DNA of 64,000 nt from Muraenolepis orangiensis (lineage: Eukaryota > Chordata > Actinopteri > Gadiformes > Muraenolepididae). How positions within the stretch are numbered: position 1 is the first letter of the stretch; each line of letters opens with the position of its first letter. Where the stretch lies: NCBI GenBank assembly GCA_027704905.1, contig CM051002.1:307967-371966 (forward strand), read 5' to 3'. Below are positions 46,705-56,600 of the stretch, piece by piece. The notes beneath the pieces are model-generated. The model saw only the letters and a list, made by a program, of their open reading frames with translations, was not told where the DNA came from and did no database searches. The translations under genes and the position numbers were made by a program.

Positions 46705-49700
46705 CATATATATGTATATACTCGAGGAACCATCACCTTATCGTGGTGGAGAGGTTTGGGTGTCCCTGTGAACCTGAGAGCTGTGTTGTCTGGAGCCTAG
46801 TGCTCCTGGTAGGGTCTCCCATGGCCGATTGGTCTCAGGGGAGGGGCCAGACAAAGAATGGTTCAAAAACGTCAATGGATAAACAACCAGAAGAAGTGAT
46901 GTTACCCTGCCTGGAGGACGCCTGGAGTATTCAGCCTTCTTGGACACCCTGGATGGAGTCCTGCATGGGGCTCCTATAGGGGACTCCATAGTCCTCCTAT
47001 AGGGGACACCATAGTCCTTCTGGGAGACTTCAACACACACGTGGGCATCGATGGGGAAACTTGGAGGGGCGAGATGGGAACCGGGCGGGGTTTTGTTATT
47101 GAACTTTTGTGCTAGTCGTGGATTGGCCATAACAAACACCATGCTCAAACGGATGCTCATAAGTGAACATGGTACCAGAGTACCTTAGGCCCAAGGTCAA
47201 TGATCCATTTTGTTACGTGTCATCTGACCTGAGGCCACATGTTTTGGAAACTATGGGGGGAGAGAGGGGCTGTCAACTGATCACCATCTGGTGGTGAGTT
47301 GGGTCAGGTGGCGAGGGAAGCCTCTGGACAGACCTGGTAAGCCCAAACGTGTAGGTGAAATGGGAACGTCTGGTGGATGCCCCTGTCCGGGAGACCTTCA
47401 ACAAATGTCTCTGGCATCTCTGTGGAGGCTGGGGACATTGAACCAGAGTGGTCATTGTTCAAAGCTTCTATTGCTGAAACTGCGATTGTGAGTTGTGGCC
47501 GTCGGGCTGAAGAAGGAGGCCCTATTGACAGGCCAAGAGGACTGCAGCCTCAGCCGTAGCGGAGGCAAAGCAGCAGGTGTGGGAGGAATTCAGAGAAGCC
47601 ATGGAGAAGGACTTTCAGTCTGCACCAAAGCAGTTCTGGCAAACTGTCCGGCTCCTTAGGAAGGGGGAGCGGGATCCATCCAAGCTGTTAACTGTAAGAG
47701 TGGGACACTGCCGACCTTAACTGAGAAGGTGATTGGGCGGTGGGAGGAGCTCTTTGAGGAACTCAAACCCACTAACCCATATAGTCGACCTTCAGATTGA
47801 AGAGGAACAATGTGGATTCCGATCTGGTCGGGGAACAACAGACCAGCTATTCACTCTTGCAAGGATCCTGGAGGGGGCTTGGGAGTATGCCCATCCGGTC
47901 TACACATGCTTTGTAGATTTGGAGAAGGTAAATACTATGGGGGGGGGGGGTGCTGCAGGGGTATGGGGTGCGGGAGTCACTACTGAGGGCCATCCTATCT
48001 CTGTACTCCCAAAGCAAGAGCTGTGTCCGGATTCTCGGTAGTAAGTCGGGCCTGTTCTCAGTGGGTGTTGGCCTCCGCCAGGGCTGCTCTTTGTCACCCA
48101 TCCTGTTTGTGATATTCATGGACAGGATTTCATGTCATGGAGGGGAGGGGTTGCAGTATGGTGGGCTCAGGATGTCATGTCATGGAGGGGAGGGTTGCAG
48201 TATGGTGGGCTCAGGATGTCATGTCATGGAGGGGAGGGGTTGCAGTATGGTGGGCTCAGGATGTCATGTCATGGAGGGGAGGGGTTGCAGTATGGTGGGC
48301 TCAGGATTGCATCGCTTCTGTTTGCAGATGGTGTGGTGTGAAGCGGCTGGGATGAGGCCATGGTTCACAGCAGGAAACCGGTGGATTGTCTACTCCAAGT
48401 AGGGAGGGAGTCCTTATCCCAAGTGAAGGAGTTCAAGTATCTCGGGGTCTTGTTCTCGAGTGAGGGGAGGATGGAGCGTGAGATTGACCGAGCAATTGTG
48501 CAGCGGGAGCGGTACTGGGTGCCCTTTACCGCACCAAAAGAGAGCTGAGCCAGAAGGCAAAGCTCTCGATCTACCGGTCAGTCTTCGTTCCTACTCTCAC
48601 CTATGGTCATGAACAATGGGTAATGACCGAAAGGCGGAGATCGGGAATACAAACGGCCAAAATGAGGAGTGGCTGGAGGGTGGCTGGTGTCTCCCTGAGG
48701 GATAGGGTGAGAAGCTCAGTCACTCGTGAGAGACTAGAGCCGGAGTAGAGCCGCTGCTTCTTCGTGAAGAAAGGAGCCAGTTGAGGTGGTTTGGAAGGAC
48801 CATATAGTAAGGATGCTTCCTGGTCGTCTCCCAAGGGAGGTTTTCCAGGCACATCCAGCTGGGAGGAGACCACAGGCAGACCAAGGTACAGGTGGAGTAA
48901 TAATCAGTCAGAGCTGTTCAATATTGCCAGGGAGAGGGACATTTGGAGTCCCCTGCTGAAGCTGCTACATCTGCGACCAGACCCATATAAGCGGTAGACA
49001 ATGGATGGATGGATATATATATATATATACAGTATATATACTATATATGTATATATAATTATTACTATTGACTTCTTTTTTTTCTCCAATTTAAACACAA
49101 ACAACAGTTTGAGACCAGAAATACATTCATTTCACAGACACACTCATCTCATCACTCATCAGACTTTTCAACCTTGCACCTCTTGGTGGAAAGGGGGCGT
49201 GTCTGTCATAAACCTGCCTATTGCCATTAATGCTAAAATACGGGGTCTGCGGATCGAGGTCAGAGAAGGCCAAGGTTCCCAGTTTGGTCCCCACACCTAA
49301 CCCAACAAGGTGGTCAAATCTCAGGTTGGTAGGACCATATCCAAAGACGAATGTAATGGTAGATCTGGAATGGACTCTTCGATCTTACCGCGGGGCGCTG
49401 TTGTACAGCCATATAATACCATTTAAACTCGGGAGGTTATAGCGCCCCCTCTCATAAAGGTATGATAGTTTAGTAGTGCAGTGGGAGTGTTTGAAAATAA
49501 TCACAAATGTTGGTATGTCATTGATAAAATATTTATTTGTGTGACCATATATACAGGCAAATTGGACCAGTGTTTTGTATTTCAGGAGGGATTTGAACAC
49601 CAAAGTACCTAAAACCTATTTAGTAGTATTAGTGTATTAGAGTATTTACTACTACTAATAATAACAATAATAGTATTTACTATGGGACAATGTCTTTCTT

Positions 49701-50078
49701 CGTATTAAGAAACATTAATACTGACTTGGCATTGTTCATTGTATACCCAGAGACCCCCCACATTGTACATCATCTCATCAGATTTTTAATTTTCTCAGGA
49801 AAATATGATTTTTGACTATTATTATTATTATTATTATTAGTATTAGTATTAGTATTAGTATCAGTATTAGTAGTATAAGTATTGAAAACAAGACTAACAT
49901 TTGTTTAATACTAACAATCTATAGTAAACTCTAAAAGAAGAACATTAATCAATAGTTGCATTGGTTTGACCTATTGACACATTCTCTTGCCTGACCTGAA
50001 AGATGGATAGAGCGGGGAACAGGACAGGGACACCAACAGGCAGCACAACCCCAGCATGGCAGGACTCCTCATCATCAT
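40827..50078 (-). CDS. ghrh: Growth hormone-releasing hormone precursor
   Basis: Secreted hypothalamic peptide that stimulates pituitary growth-hormone release. Coding exons on the minus strand: 50078-49996, 41833-41729, 41379-41275, 41013-40827; 480 nt, 159 aa, all phases fit. Residues 1 to about 22 (MMMRSPAMLGLCCLLVSLSC) are a signal peptide. The hormone starts at His67 after GR: HADAVFTNSYRKVLGRISAR, then KFLQTIM, G94, K95-R96. The Gly-Lys-Arg predicts a 27-residue peptide amidated at Met93. A 63-residue basic C-terminal peptide (RLHQLCFDLTK end) follows. His at position 1 is usual in non-mammalian GHRH and in VIP/PACAP relatives; NSYRKVLG and SARKFLQ single out GHRH. Placement next to rpn2 agrees with human 20q11. 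The first coding intron is 8.2 kb, swollen by repeats. Confidence 0.93.
41150..41235. mobile_element. SINE-like relic in ghrh intron 3
   Basis: GTATCTTGCTCAAGAGCACC, then TGGGGGATCGAACTCGGTAA: a pattern frequent in fish SINE-like repeats. A similar degraded block is at about 41500-41605 (ATTGGGAATCAAACCCAGAA). Confidence 0.45.
42284..43905 (+). mobile_element. Tc1/mariner transposon, copy 2 (ghrh intron 1)
   Basis: Same family as the copy at 14109-15751 and very similar to it over its whole length. The left end CAGTTGCAAGAAAAATGTGA (TA at 42282-42283) has lost AGTAT-type bases of the tip. The right end stops at TTCACATACTTTTTCA next to TA (43906-43907) without the usual GCAACTG, so it is eroded. 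Confidence 0.9.
42644..43693 (+). pseudogene. Tc1 transposase, frameshifted copy
   Basis: Start at 42644 (MPRTKELSED) is broken at once by a deletion. 42682-42924 then gives an intact HTH region (HKAGKGYKSISKSLDVHQS, KFSTVATLLRSGRPVKMTAR). A shift around 42897-42915 (KKCGQKSVS, then stop) moves it to the frame 42902-43693, which codes the complete DDE domain (TDETKLELF, QQDNDPKH, DLNPIEMLW). The catalytic half is near-identical to copy 1, but the lesions differ, so each died separately. Confidence 0.9.
43943..45042. repeat. 31-bp minisatellite in ghrh intron 1
   Basis: About 35 copies of a 31-bp unit, CTAAAACCTACTGGGAGGCA plus GTGTAAAGAGA, with G/C alternation (GGCAG or GCCAG) along the array. 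The sequences on both sides (TTAAAGGTAATCATCACATC before; GGAGCGATGTGATCACATAT after) look like one dispersed repeat from which the unit was amplified. It starts directly after Tc1 copy 2. Confidence 0.96.
45690..45780. repeat. (AT)n/(ATGTAT)n microsatellite
   Basis: TA-rich simple repeat used as the landing site of the element that follows. It continues on the far side at 46660-46720. Confidence 0.95.
45781..46659. mobile_element. Non-autonomous hAT-like element (CAGTGG ends)
   Basis: Left end CAGTGGTGAAGCG and right end CGCTTCGCCACTG are inverted repeats with one mismatch. The flanking octamers ATATATAC (45773-45780, 46660-46667) match, though they lie inside TA repeats. No transposase coded. 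A second element is nested inside. Confidence 0.75.
46430..46617. mobile_element. 188-bp MITE nested in the previous element
   Basis: Ends CAGGGGTTCCC and GGGAACCCCTG. Target octamers GTCCACAG (46422-46429) and GTCTACAG (46618-46625) differ at one base. The interior has two GTCGCGATCGCGACATACCCC-type palindromic blocks around a C17 run. hAT-type MITE. Confidence 0.85.
46724..49015 (+). mobile_element. RTE/Rex3-like LINE, decayed, in ghrh intron 1
   Basis: Starts near GAGGAACCATCACCTTATCG and ends in an (ATGG)n tail (GGTAGACAATGGATGGATGG), typical of RTE-type fish LINEs. Endonuclease text GDFNTHVGIDGETWRGE, then RT text EEQCGFRSGRGTTDQLFTLA, CFVDLEK, GVGLRQGCSLSPILFVIFMD and VKEFKYLGVLFSSEGRMERE appear in different frames, so it is dead. 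Four copies of a 43-44 bp piece around 48132-48306 were inserted inside the RT region. Confidence 0.88.
48130..48306. repeat. Four-copy repeat inside LINE RT
   Basis: Units of about 43-44 bp containing GTCATGGAGGGGAGGGGTTG, then CAGTATGGTGGGCTCAGGAT. They replaced a part of the RT domain between IFMDRIS and SLLFADGVV, next to the catalytic FADD-type motif (read here as FADG). Confidence 0.9.
49016..49995. other. AT-rich intron sequence with microsatellites
   Basis: Contains TATA simple repeats (49014-49060), an (ATT/AGT)n tract at 49817-49875 and a repeat-like stretch with GCGCCCCCTCTCATAAAGG near 49440. No coding sign. It is the 5' part of ghrh intron 1. Confidence 0.5.
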
Positions 50079-50433
50079 GTAGGTTCCGAGGAAGAGTGGA
50101 TGACTGGAAGCATGGACAGAGTTGAGAGGAAAATTCATTAAATAACTTAATGTAAAACATTAAGCCATTCAGCCCATCCACCCTCACTTGGTCCATATTA
50201 ATCAACATATCTCTGTATTGGGATTGAAGTTGCATCCACTTCATCATACTGTGTATAAATAGTGTCAAAAAAAATACAAATTTACAAACAACAAAACAAC
50301 CAAAACTCCCCTGTTAACATGCAGTTACAAAGGTTAATATAACTGTCATTACACGAGAAACAAAAGACAACTGTAATGCTATTTTTAACAATCCTATTGA
50401 CTTAATGCAACATGGTAATGCAATTGTAATTAC

Positions 50434-50520
50434 CGTAAGTTGTCCGTGTGGTGAGCTGCTCCCCGCAGACCTCTAGTGTGATGCTCCTCTCCTCATGTCA
50501 TCCATCTCCATCAGGTACCC
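50434..50520 (-). other. ghrh: Possible non-coding first exon of ghrh
   Basis: On the minus strand the sequence ends CTTACG/GTAATT at about 50434, a fair donor, and the acceptor TTCCAG before 50100 could join it to the signal-peptide exon. No TATA box can be fixed with confidence. Confidence 0.35.
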
Positions 50521-50562
50521 AGGAACACTGAGTCTCAGGAGCCAGAGGACCTCTCAGTCCCG

Positions 50563-50570
50563 TGACGTCA
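50563..50570. promoter_or_regulatory. Perfect CRE palindrome near the ghrh 5' end
   Basis: TGACGTCA, the full CREB/ATF site, lies 485 bp upstream of the ghrh start codon and just outside the candidate first exon. A role in cAMP control of ghrh is inferred from position only. Confidence 0.5.
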
Positions 50571-50747
50571 CTCTCTCTGTTCAGGTGTCATCATGAACTC
50601 TCCCCCCCCTCTATATTTCTCCATGTCCCTCTCTCCCTGTTTGGTTATTTTCTTTTTTCACTTACTTTCTCCAATTTTCGCCATTGCCTACATGACTATA
50701 AAAAGTAAAAAACGACTATAAAGCAGACTATTAACCATTATGTGTTA

Positions 50748-51552
50748 TGTGTGTAAAAAAAAAAAAATGATAACACACATCACACATTGTGTTCAAATTT
50801 GCCTAACTTGGCAAACAAAAACAAAACAGGCTAGATATATTGCAATGAAACAGTAGAGCAATAAAACAGTGCAACATTTCAGAACATCAGTCTATTGGTC
50901 ACATCACGTCTTCTCATCCAGCTCGTCTTCTACATCGCTGGTTGTTCCTCTCACTCCCGCTCACTCTTGCGCAGATGAACCTTGAATGGTTTGTTAACGA
51001 CCACATCCAACACCTGCAGCTGGCTTGTCATTCCGCCCGGTATGATCACTAGGTCACTAGGTTTTGACTGGCTCAGTCAAGTGTCCACGGAAAGCATCCA
51101 GAATCAACATATTCCTCTTCTTTCTGAGTCCCCCACGCCGTCTGCCCCACACCACCTTGAGCCAGTCCACCACAAGCTCCGTCTCCATCCAGCCCTTTGC
51201 CTGGGCACTACCATAATGCCAGCTGGCTGCCTCTTTAGGTACAGTCACTGCCTCTTTAGGTACAGTCACTGCCTCTTTAGGTACAGTCACTGCCTCTTTA
51301 GGTACAGTCTTGCGTTTTAAAACCACGTACGGGGGACGTTTAGTCCCATCTGCGAGGCGCGTTAACATGAGCGTTACTCGGCTCTTCTCGTTTCCAGTAG
51401 TCTTCACAATCACTGATTTGTCGCCTTTCTTATGCACTGTGACAGATGTTGGCATGTCAAAATACACAGGCGTTTTTCTTTTTTCAAGTTGGTCGCTGTG
51501 TCTCTCCATTTCTAACTCTCCAGGTAACTGTTTTTATGTACTGTTACTTTAA
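50748..51552 (-). mobile_element. pogo/Tigger-type element, inverted partner copy
   Basis: Minus strand. The transposase piece 51509-51057 reads MERHSDQLEKR, then VTLMLTRLADGTKRPPYVVL, GWMETELVVDWLKVVW and MLILDAFRGHLTEPVK, parts of a pogo-type DDE domain. Downstream text continues to about 50940. It contains a four-fold 21-bp repeat, GTACCTAAAGAGGCAGTGACT on this strand (51238-51305). The copy mirrors 51740-52880. Confidence 0.8.
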
Positions 51553-51564
51553 GACTTTGAGTTA

Positions 51565-53193
51565 CCGTATTGACCCGAATATAAGACGGGGTTTTTTTCC
51601 TAGAAAAAAATCTGAAAAAGAGGGGTCGTTTTATAATCGGGGTTTAGACTTTTCGATGTACCGTAATTTCACATGTAATTGCGCAACAACAGATCGCGCC
51701 AAACGAGTGTTCCGAGACACCGCGCGACACTTAAAGTAACTCAAAGTCTTAAAGTAACAGTACATAAAAACAGTTACCTGGAGAGATAGAAATGGAGAGA
51801 CACCGCGACCAACTTGAAAAAAGTGGCTCAAAAGTAGGGCAAGTTAATAAACAGGAGAGACGAAGTTACGATGCCAATTTTAAGATAATGGTGATAAACG
51901 AAGCAGAGACATCAAACACCTGTCATTGCGACGCAGGACAATCCCAGCGCCTGCCCTCAGACTCCAGAGAGAAGCTACTGTCTTATCAGCGATATGTCAT
52001 CAAGTTAAGGAAGAAGCACTCATACCCCCTTGATCAGATGGGCAATGCTGATCAAACGCCTGGCCTGTGTATTTTGACATGCCAACTGTCACTGTGCATA
52101 AGAAAGGCGACAAATCAGTGATCTACTGATCTACTGGAAACGAGAAGAGCCGAGTAACGGTCATGTTAACGCGCCTCGCAGATGGCCCCCGTACGTGGGG
52201 GATTATGGTAGTGCCCAGGCAAAGGGCTGGATGGAGACGGAGCTTGTGGTGGACTGGCTCAAGGTGGCGTGGGGGACTCAGAAAGAAGAGGAACATGTTG
52301 ATTCTGGATGCTTTCCGTGGACACTTGACTGAGCCAGTCAAAACCTAGTGACCTAGTGATCATACCGGGCGGAATGACAAGCCAGCTGCAGGTGTTGGAT
52401 GTGGTCGTTAACAAACCATTCAAGGTTCATCTGCACAAGAGATCCACAGAGTGGCTCCTGGCTGCTAATCACGCACTGACACCGTCTGGAAAAATCCAAA
52501 AGCCTGCAGTACGTTTGCTCTGTGAATGGATCTCGCAAGCATGGGCTGACGTTTCCCCAGAAAGCATGAATGGGTTTAAGAAATGTTGCGTATCAAATGC
52601 CATGGATGGCAGCGAGGATGACGTGATGTGGGAGGAGACGGGGAGCAGACACCGTGAGTGACGATAGCGGGAGTGAGAGGAACAACCAGCGATGTAGAAG
52701 ACGAGCTGGATGAGAAGACGTGATGTGACCAATAGACTGATGTTCTGTTTCATTGCTCTACTATTTGATTGCACTACTGTTTTATTGCACTACTGTTTCA
52801 TTGCAATCTATCTAGCCTGTTTTGTTTTTGTTTGCCAAGTTAGGCAAATTTGAACACAATGTGTGATGTGTGTTATCATTATTTTCCAAATAAATTATTT
52901 TCTTTATAAAAAAAAGATTTGGTCTTCAAAAAAATAAAAATATTTTTTTTCCAAAAATGAGTCTTGAAAAAGAGGGGTCGTCTTATAATCGGGGTCGTCT
53001 TATATTCGGGTCAATACGGTACTTTAAGTGTCGCGCGGTGTCTCGGAACACTCGTTTGGCGCGATCTGTTGTTGCGCAATTACATGTGCAATTACGGTAC
53101 ATCGAAAAGTCTAAACCTTGATTATAAGACGACCCCTCTTTTTCAGATTTTTTTCTAGGAAAAAAAACCCGTCTTGTATTCGGGTCAATACGG
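51565..53193 (+). mobile_element. pogo/Tigger-type transposon
   Basis: Both ends read CCGTATTGACCCGAATA(T/C)AAGACG toward the inside and are flanked by TA (51563-51564, 53194-53195). The inverted ends are about 170 bp long (51565-51735 against 53023-53193). A shorter extra end, GGTCGTCTTATATTCGGGTCAATACGG, sits at about 52993-53020, suggesting a shortened form or a nested tip. Confidence 0.88.
51792..52661 (+). pseudogene. pogo-type transposase, frameshifted
   Basis: Starts MERHRDQLEKSGSKVGQVNK, then RSYDANFKIMVINEAETSN (DNA-binding start). The middle is shifted (PLDQMGNADQTP against the usual NMDETP-type catalytic motif), and MLILDAFRGHLTEPVKT is followed by a short interruption and IPGGMTSQLQVLDVVVNKPF. 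Ends near FKKCCVSNAMDGSEDDVMW. Pieces lie in three frames, so it is not functional. Confidence 0.85.
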
Positions 53194-53607
53194 TAAATAC
53201 AATAAAAGAGAAAAAAAACATATTTTTTCATTATATGTGAATATATTAACATTAAATCCTTGATTTATTTATAACTAGTATTTATTTGTTTTGAACTTTG
53301 CAATCTACGGTATTACAAATAAAACGGGTCTGCTTCTGGAACCACTCGGCTTGAAGCTTTGCAAGCCGGACGACAAGATGGAACGCACTGGGGACGTTTC
53401 TATCTGACGGACCTGAGGTTGGCCGCCTGGCTGCTGGTGGACCTGAACGATGGAACTGAAAGCCGTTAATTCGATATTGTAACTGACAACGAGACATGAG
53501 GACGAGTCACACCTCTACCAAACCCACCACACGGAGAGAGAGCGAAACACCACGTGTGCCTGCTAGACTCCTCTCGGCTACACTTCCACACATTAAGTCA
53601 TTATATT

Positions 53608-56600
53608 ATGGAGTGGATCAATACATTAAGACGTTTATTTCTCGCTCAACAACAACATCTGTCATGGAGACCGCGTTTCACACGACGCGGTGTTGGGTCG
53701 AGGTCCGAGACCGTTACCCCGCTACAGAGTCATGGGGCATCGCTGGATGACTTTAAGACCCGGGTGACTTGTGGTCCTTCTTTTAAAGACTTCGTGACGG
53801 GGTTGGCCGGGAACGGAACCCTCCCCGGTGGAACCCTCCCCGGGGAGGGTTCCACCGGGGAGGACGCTGAGCGCCATGCCTATCTGTCTGAGCACTGGGA
53901 CCTGGGGAACGACAGGACAGGTGTGTGTGGGTGTGGGTGTGTGTGGGTGGTTCTGGTTCTGTGTGTGTGGTTCTGGTTCTGTGTGTGTATCTGGTTCTGT
54001 GTGTATCTGGTGCTAACACAAGTGGGGTTGTTGGAGTTAATGGTTTACTATTGCTATACTATTAACTAATACTGTGGTTATAGTATTAAAAAATACTGTA
54101 GTTACAGTATTAATGAATACTGTTGTTACAGTATTGATGAATATTGTTGTTACAGTATTAATGAATACTGTTGTTACAGTATTGATGAATATTGTTGTTA
54201 CAGTATTAATGAATACTGTTGTTACAGTATTAATGAATACTGTTGTTACAGTATTGATGAATATTGTTGTTACAGTATTAATGAATATTGTTGTTACAGT
54301 ATTAATGAATACTGTTGTTACAGTATTAATGAATATTGTTGTTACAGTATTAATGAATATTGTTGTTACAGTATTAATGAATACTGTTGTTACAGTATTG
54401 ATGAATATTGTTGTTACAGTATTAATGAATACTGTTGTTACAGTATTGATGAATATTGTTGTTACAGTATTAATGAATACTGTTGTTACAGTATTAATGA
54501 ATATTGTTGTTACAGTATTAATGAATACTGTTGTTACAGTGTGCTTTGAAACGTACGGCTGTCAGATGAATGTCAACGACACGGAGATCGCCTGGTCCAT
54601 ATTGCAGAAGAAGGGATACAAACGCACCCATGATCCCAATGAGGTACACAAGGACATGTGCTTGAATCCTAAGTAATCATTTGATGTAGGCGTTTTACGT
54701 TAAACCCTTTATTCTGTTTATGTCTACAGGCAGATGTTGTCCTTCTTGTAACATGTTCTATTAGGTAAGATAACAATGGGTACTAAATCAAAGTCTTGGC
54801 AACATTATAAATATATATTTTTTATATCAGAATATGACGTTGACTCGGATTTGCATGAATGTAGGATACTTTTAAGTCCTCCAAAATTCCCAACAGATAA
54901 AGTGTGTATTTTGTGTTAAAGAGAAAAAGCTGAACAAACCATCTGGAACAGACTGCAACAACTCACAGCCATGAAGAGGAAACGCTTAAAGACCCGCACA
55001 CCAATGAAAATTGGCATTTTAGGTAAAGTAAACTGTTTTATGATACTATAAATAACAAAACTTGCATTATTATAATAAAACAAACCAATATGGAATGCTT
55101 TGTGTCCAGGTTGCATGGCGGAGAGGTTGAAGACCGAGCTCCTGGAGCGGGAGAAGCTGGTGGATGTGTTGGCGGGACCCGACGCCTACCGGGATCTCCC
55201 CCGCCTGCTGGCGGTTGCGGGCGGCGGGCGCCAGTCCAGCAACCTGCTGCTCTCATTGGAGGAGACTTACGCCGACGTCATGCCGGTCCACCGCGCTCCT
55301 CAGGGATACACTGCATTTGTGTAAGCCGTGCTTGGGAACCACCTTATATGCTCTCCAGAGATGGAACCTTTGGGCCGGTTGTTTCATTAGTTTGTCTGCT
55401 TTTGGTCAATTTCCAGCAAGCTGGTTTATGCTGAATATGTGAAACACACCATATCATATCATCATATCATACCATTTGAGCCACATCTACGGCAAACATA
55501 AGGGGCACTGTGAATGCTATATATCATACCTGTATATCTGCATGATGTCACCAAACTTGACTCCACAGGACAGCACAAATACATTATCTATCATATAGAG
55601 ATGATGTGAGTCCCTTTGTTTATTCTAAATGCTCATGCTGATTGGTGAGATACTCAAAGGGGGTTTGGTGTCCATGGCGACCTGTGCCTTTGCAACCAAT
55701 CTTTGCCACATTTGGTTCACATCTTCTACAGGGGAGCATGCATTGGTTTGTTAAACATGAGAATATTTCAGTGGCCTTAACCTATTTAGGTTAAATTGTT
55801 TATTTGGCCCCTTATATGGTTCTTAATCTAACGTTAGCCAATCACAAATGTAATCAGTTAAAGCCCCTCCTAACACACCTTACACACCTGTAAGGTCTCT
55901 CAACCCCAGACAGTCAAACTCTACAAGCACATAAGCACAATAAGTTCTAGGAGCTGTTGAAGATTAAGGTAAGCATTCAAATTAAATTATTATTTTATGA
56001 TTGTTGTTGTACAATAACAATGATTATATGATGGCACCATTCATAGTCAGTATACATAGCAGTATTCATCATTTGTGTTACCACACTTGTGGTGTTCACC
56101 TTTCCTCAATGTGCAGCTGCAGATATGTCTATCTGTCTGGTCTATCTAGTCCTTGGAGAACATCACAAAGCTTCCTCTTGGTCTAACACATGAGAAAGGT
56201 AAGTGCACAGCTATTATAACCATAGCCTCCACATTTCACTAGGTTGGTCTGCAAAATGCACTCCAGCTCATATTAAATATTGTGTTTTCTTTATACAGGA
56301 CTACTTTTTATTTGCCTTGATCGCTTCTTCCTTAAATGGAGATTAAATTAAGGTTTGTATCCACAGAAGGCAATGCATGTTGGTGTAATTAGCTCCCTTT
56401 GTATCGTTATCATAAACCTGCTATTTGTGAATGAGTGTCTGTATGTTAAGACTGGGAATGGCACAATTGGATTGTGCTCTTCATTACTCAATAAACTGAA
56501 TTGTTTTGCCTAAACTGGTGTCTGATCCATTTTTTTCTTGGTCCTGTCTTTAAACCTTATCTCATAAAAGGTAGAGTTGGTGCACGTGGCACTATTGTAC

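Noticed and set aside
54074..54676. 200-codon frame of repeated VVTVLMN
   Set aside because: Intronic minisatellite running into cdk5rap1 exon 2; not a separate gene, though partial exonisation is kept as a finding.
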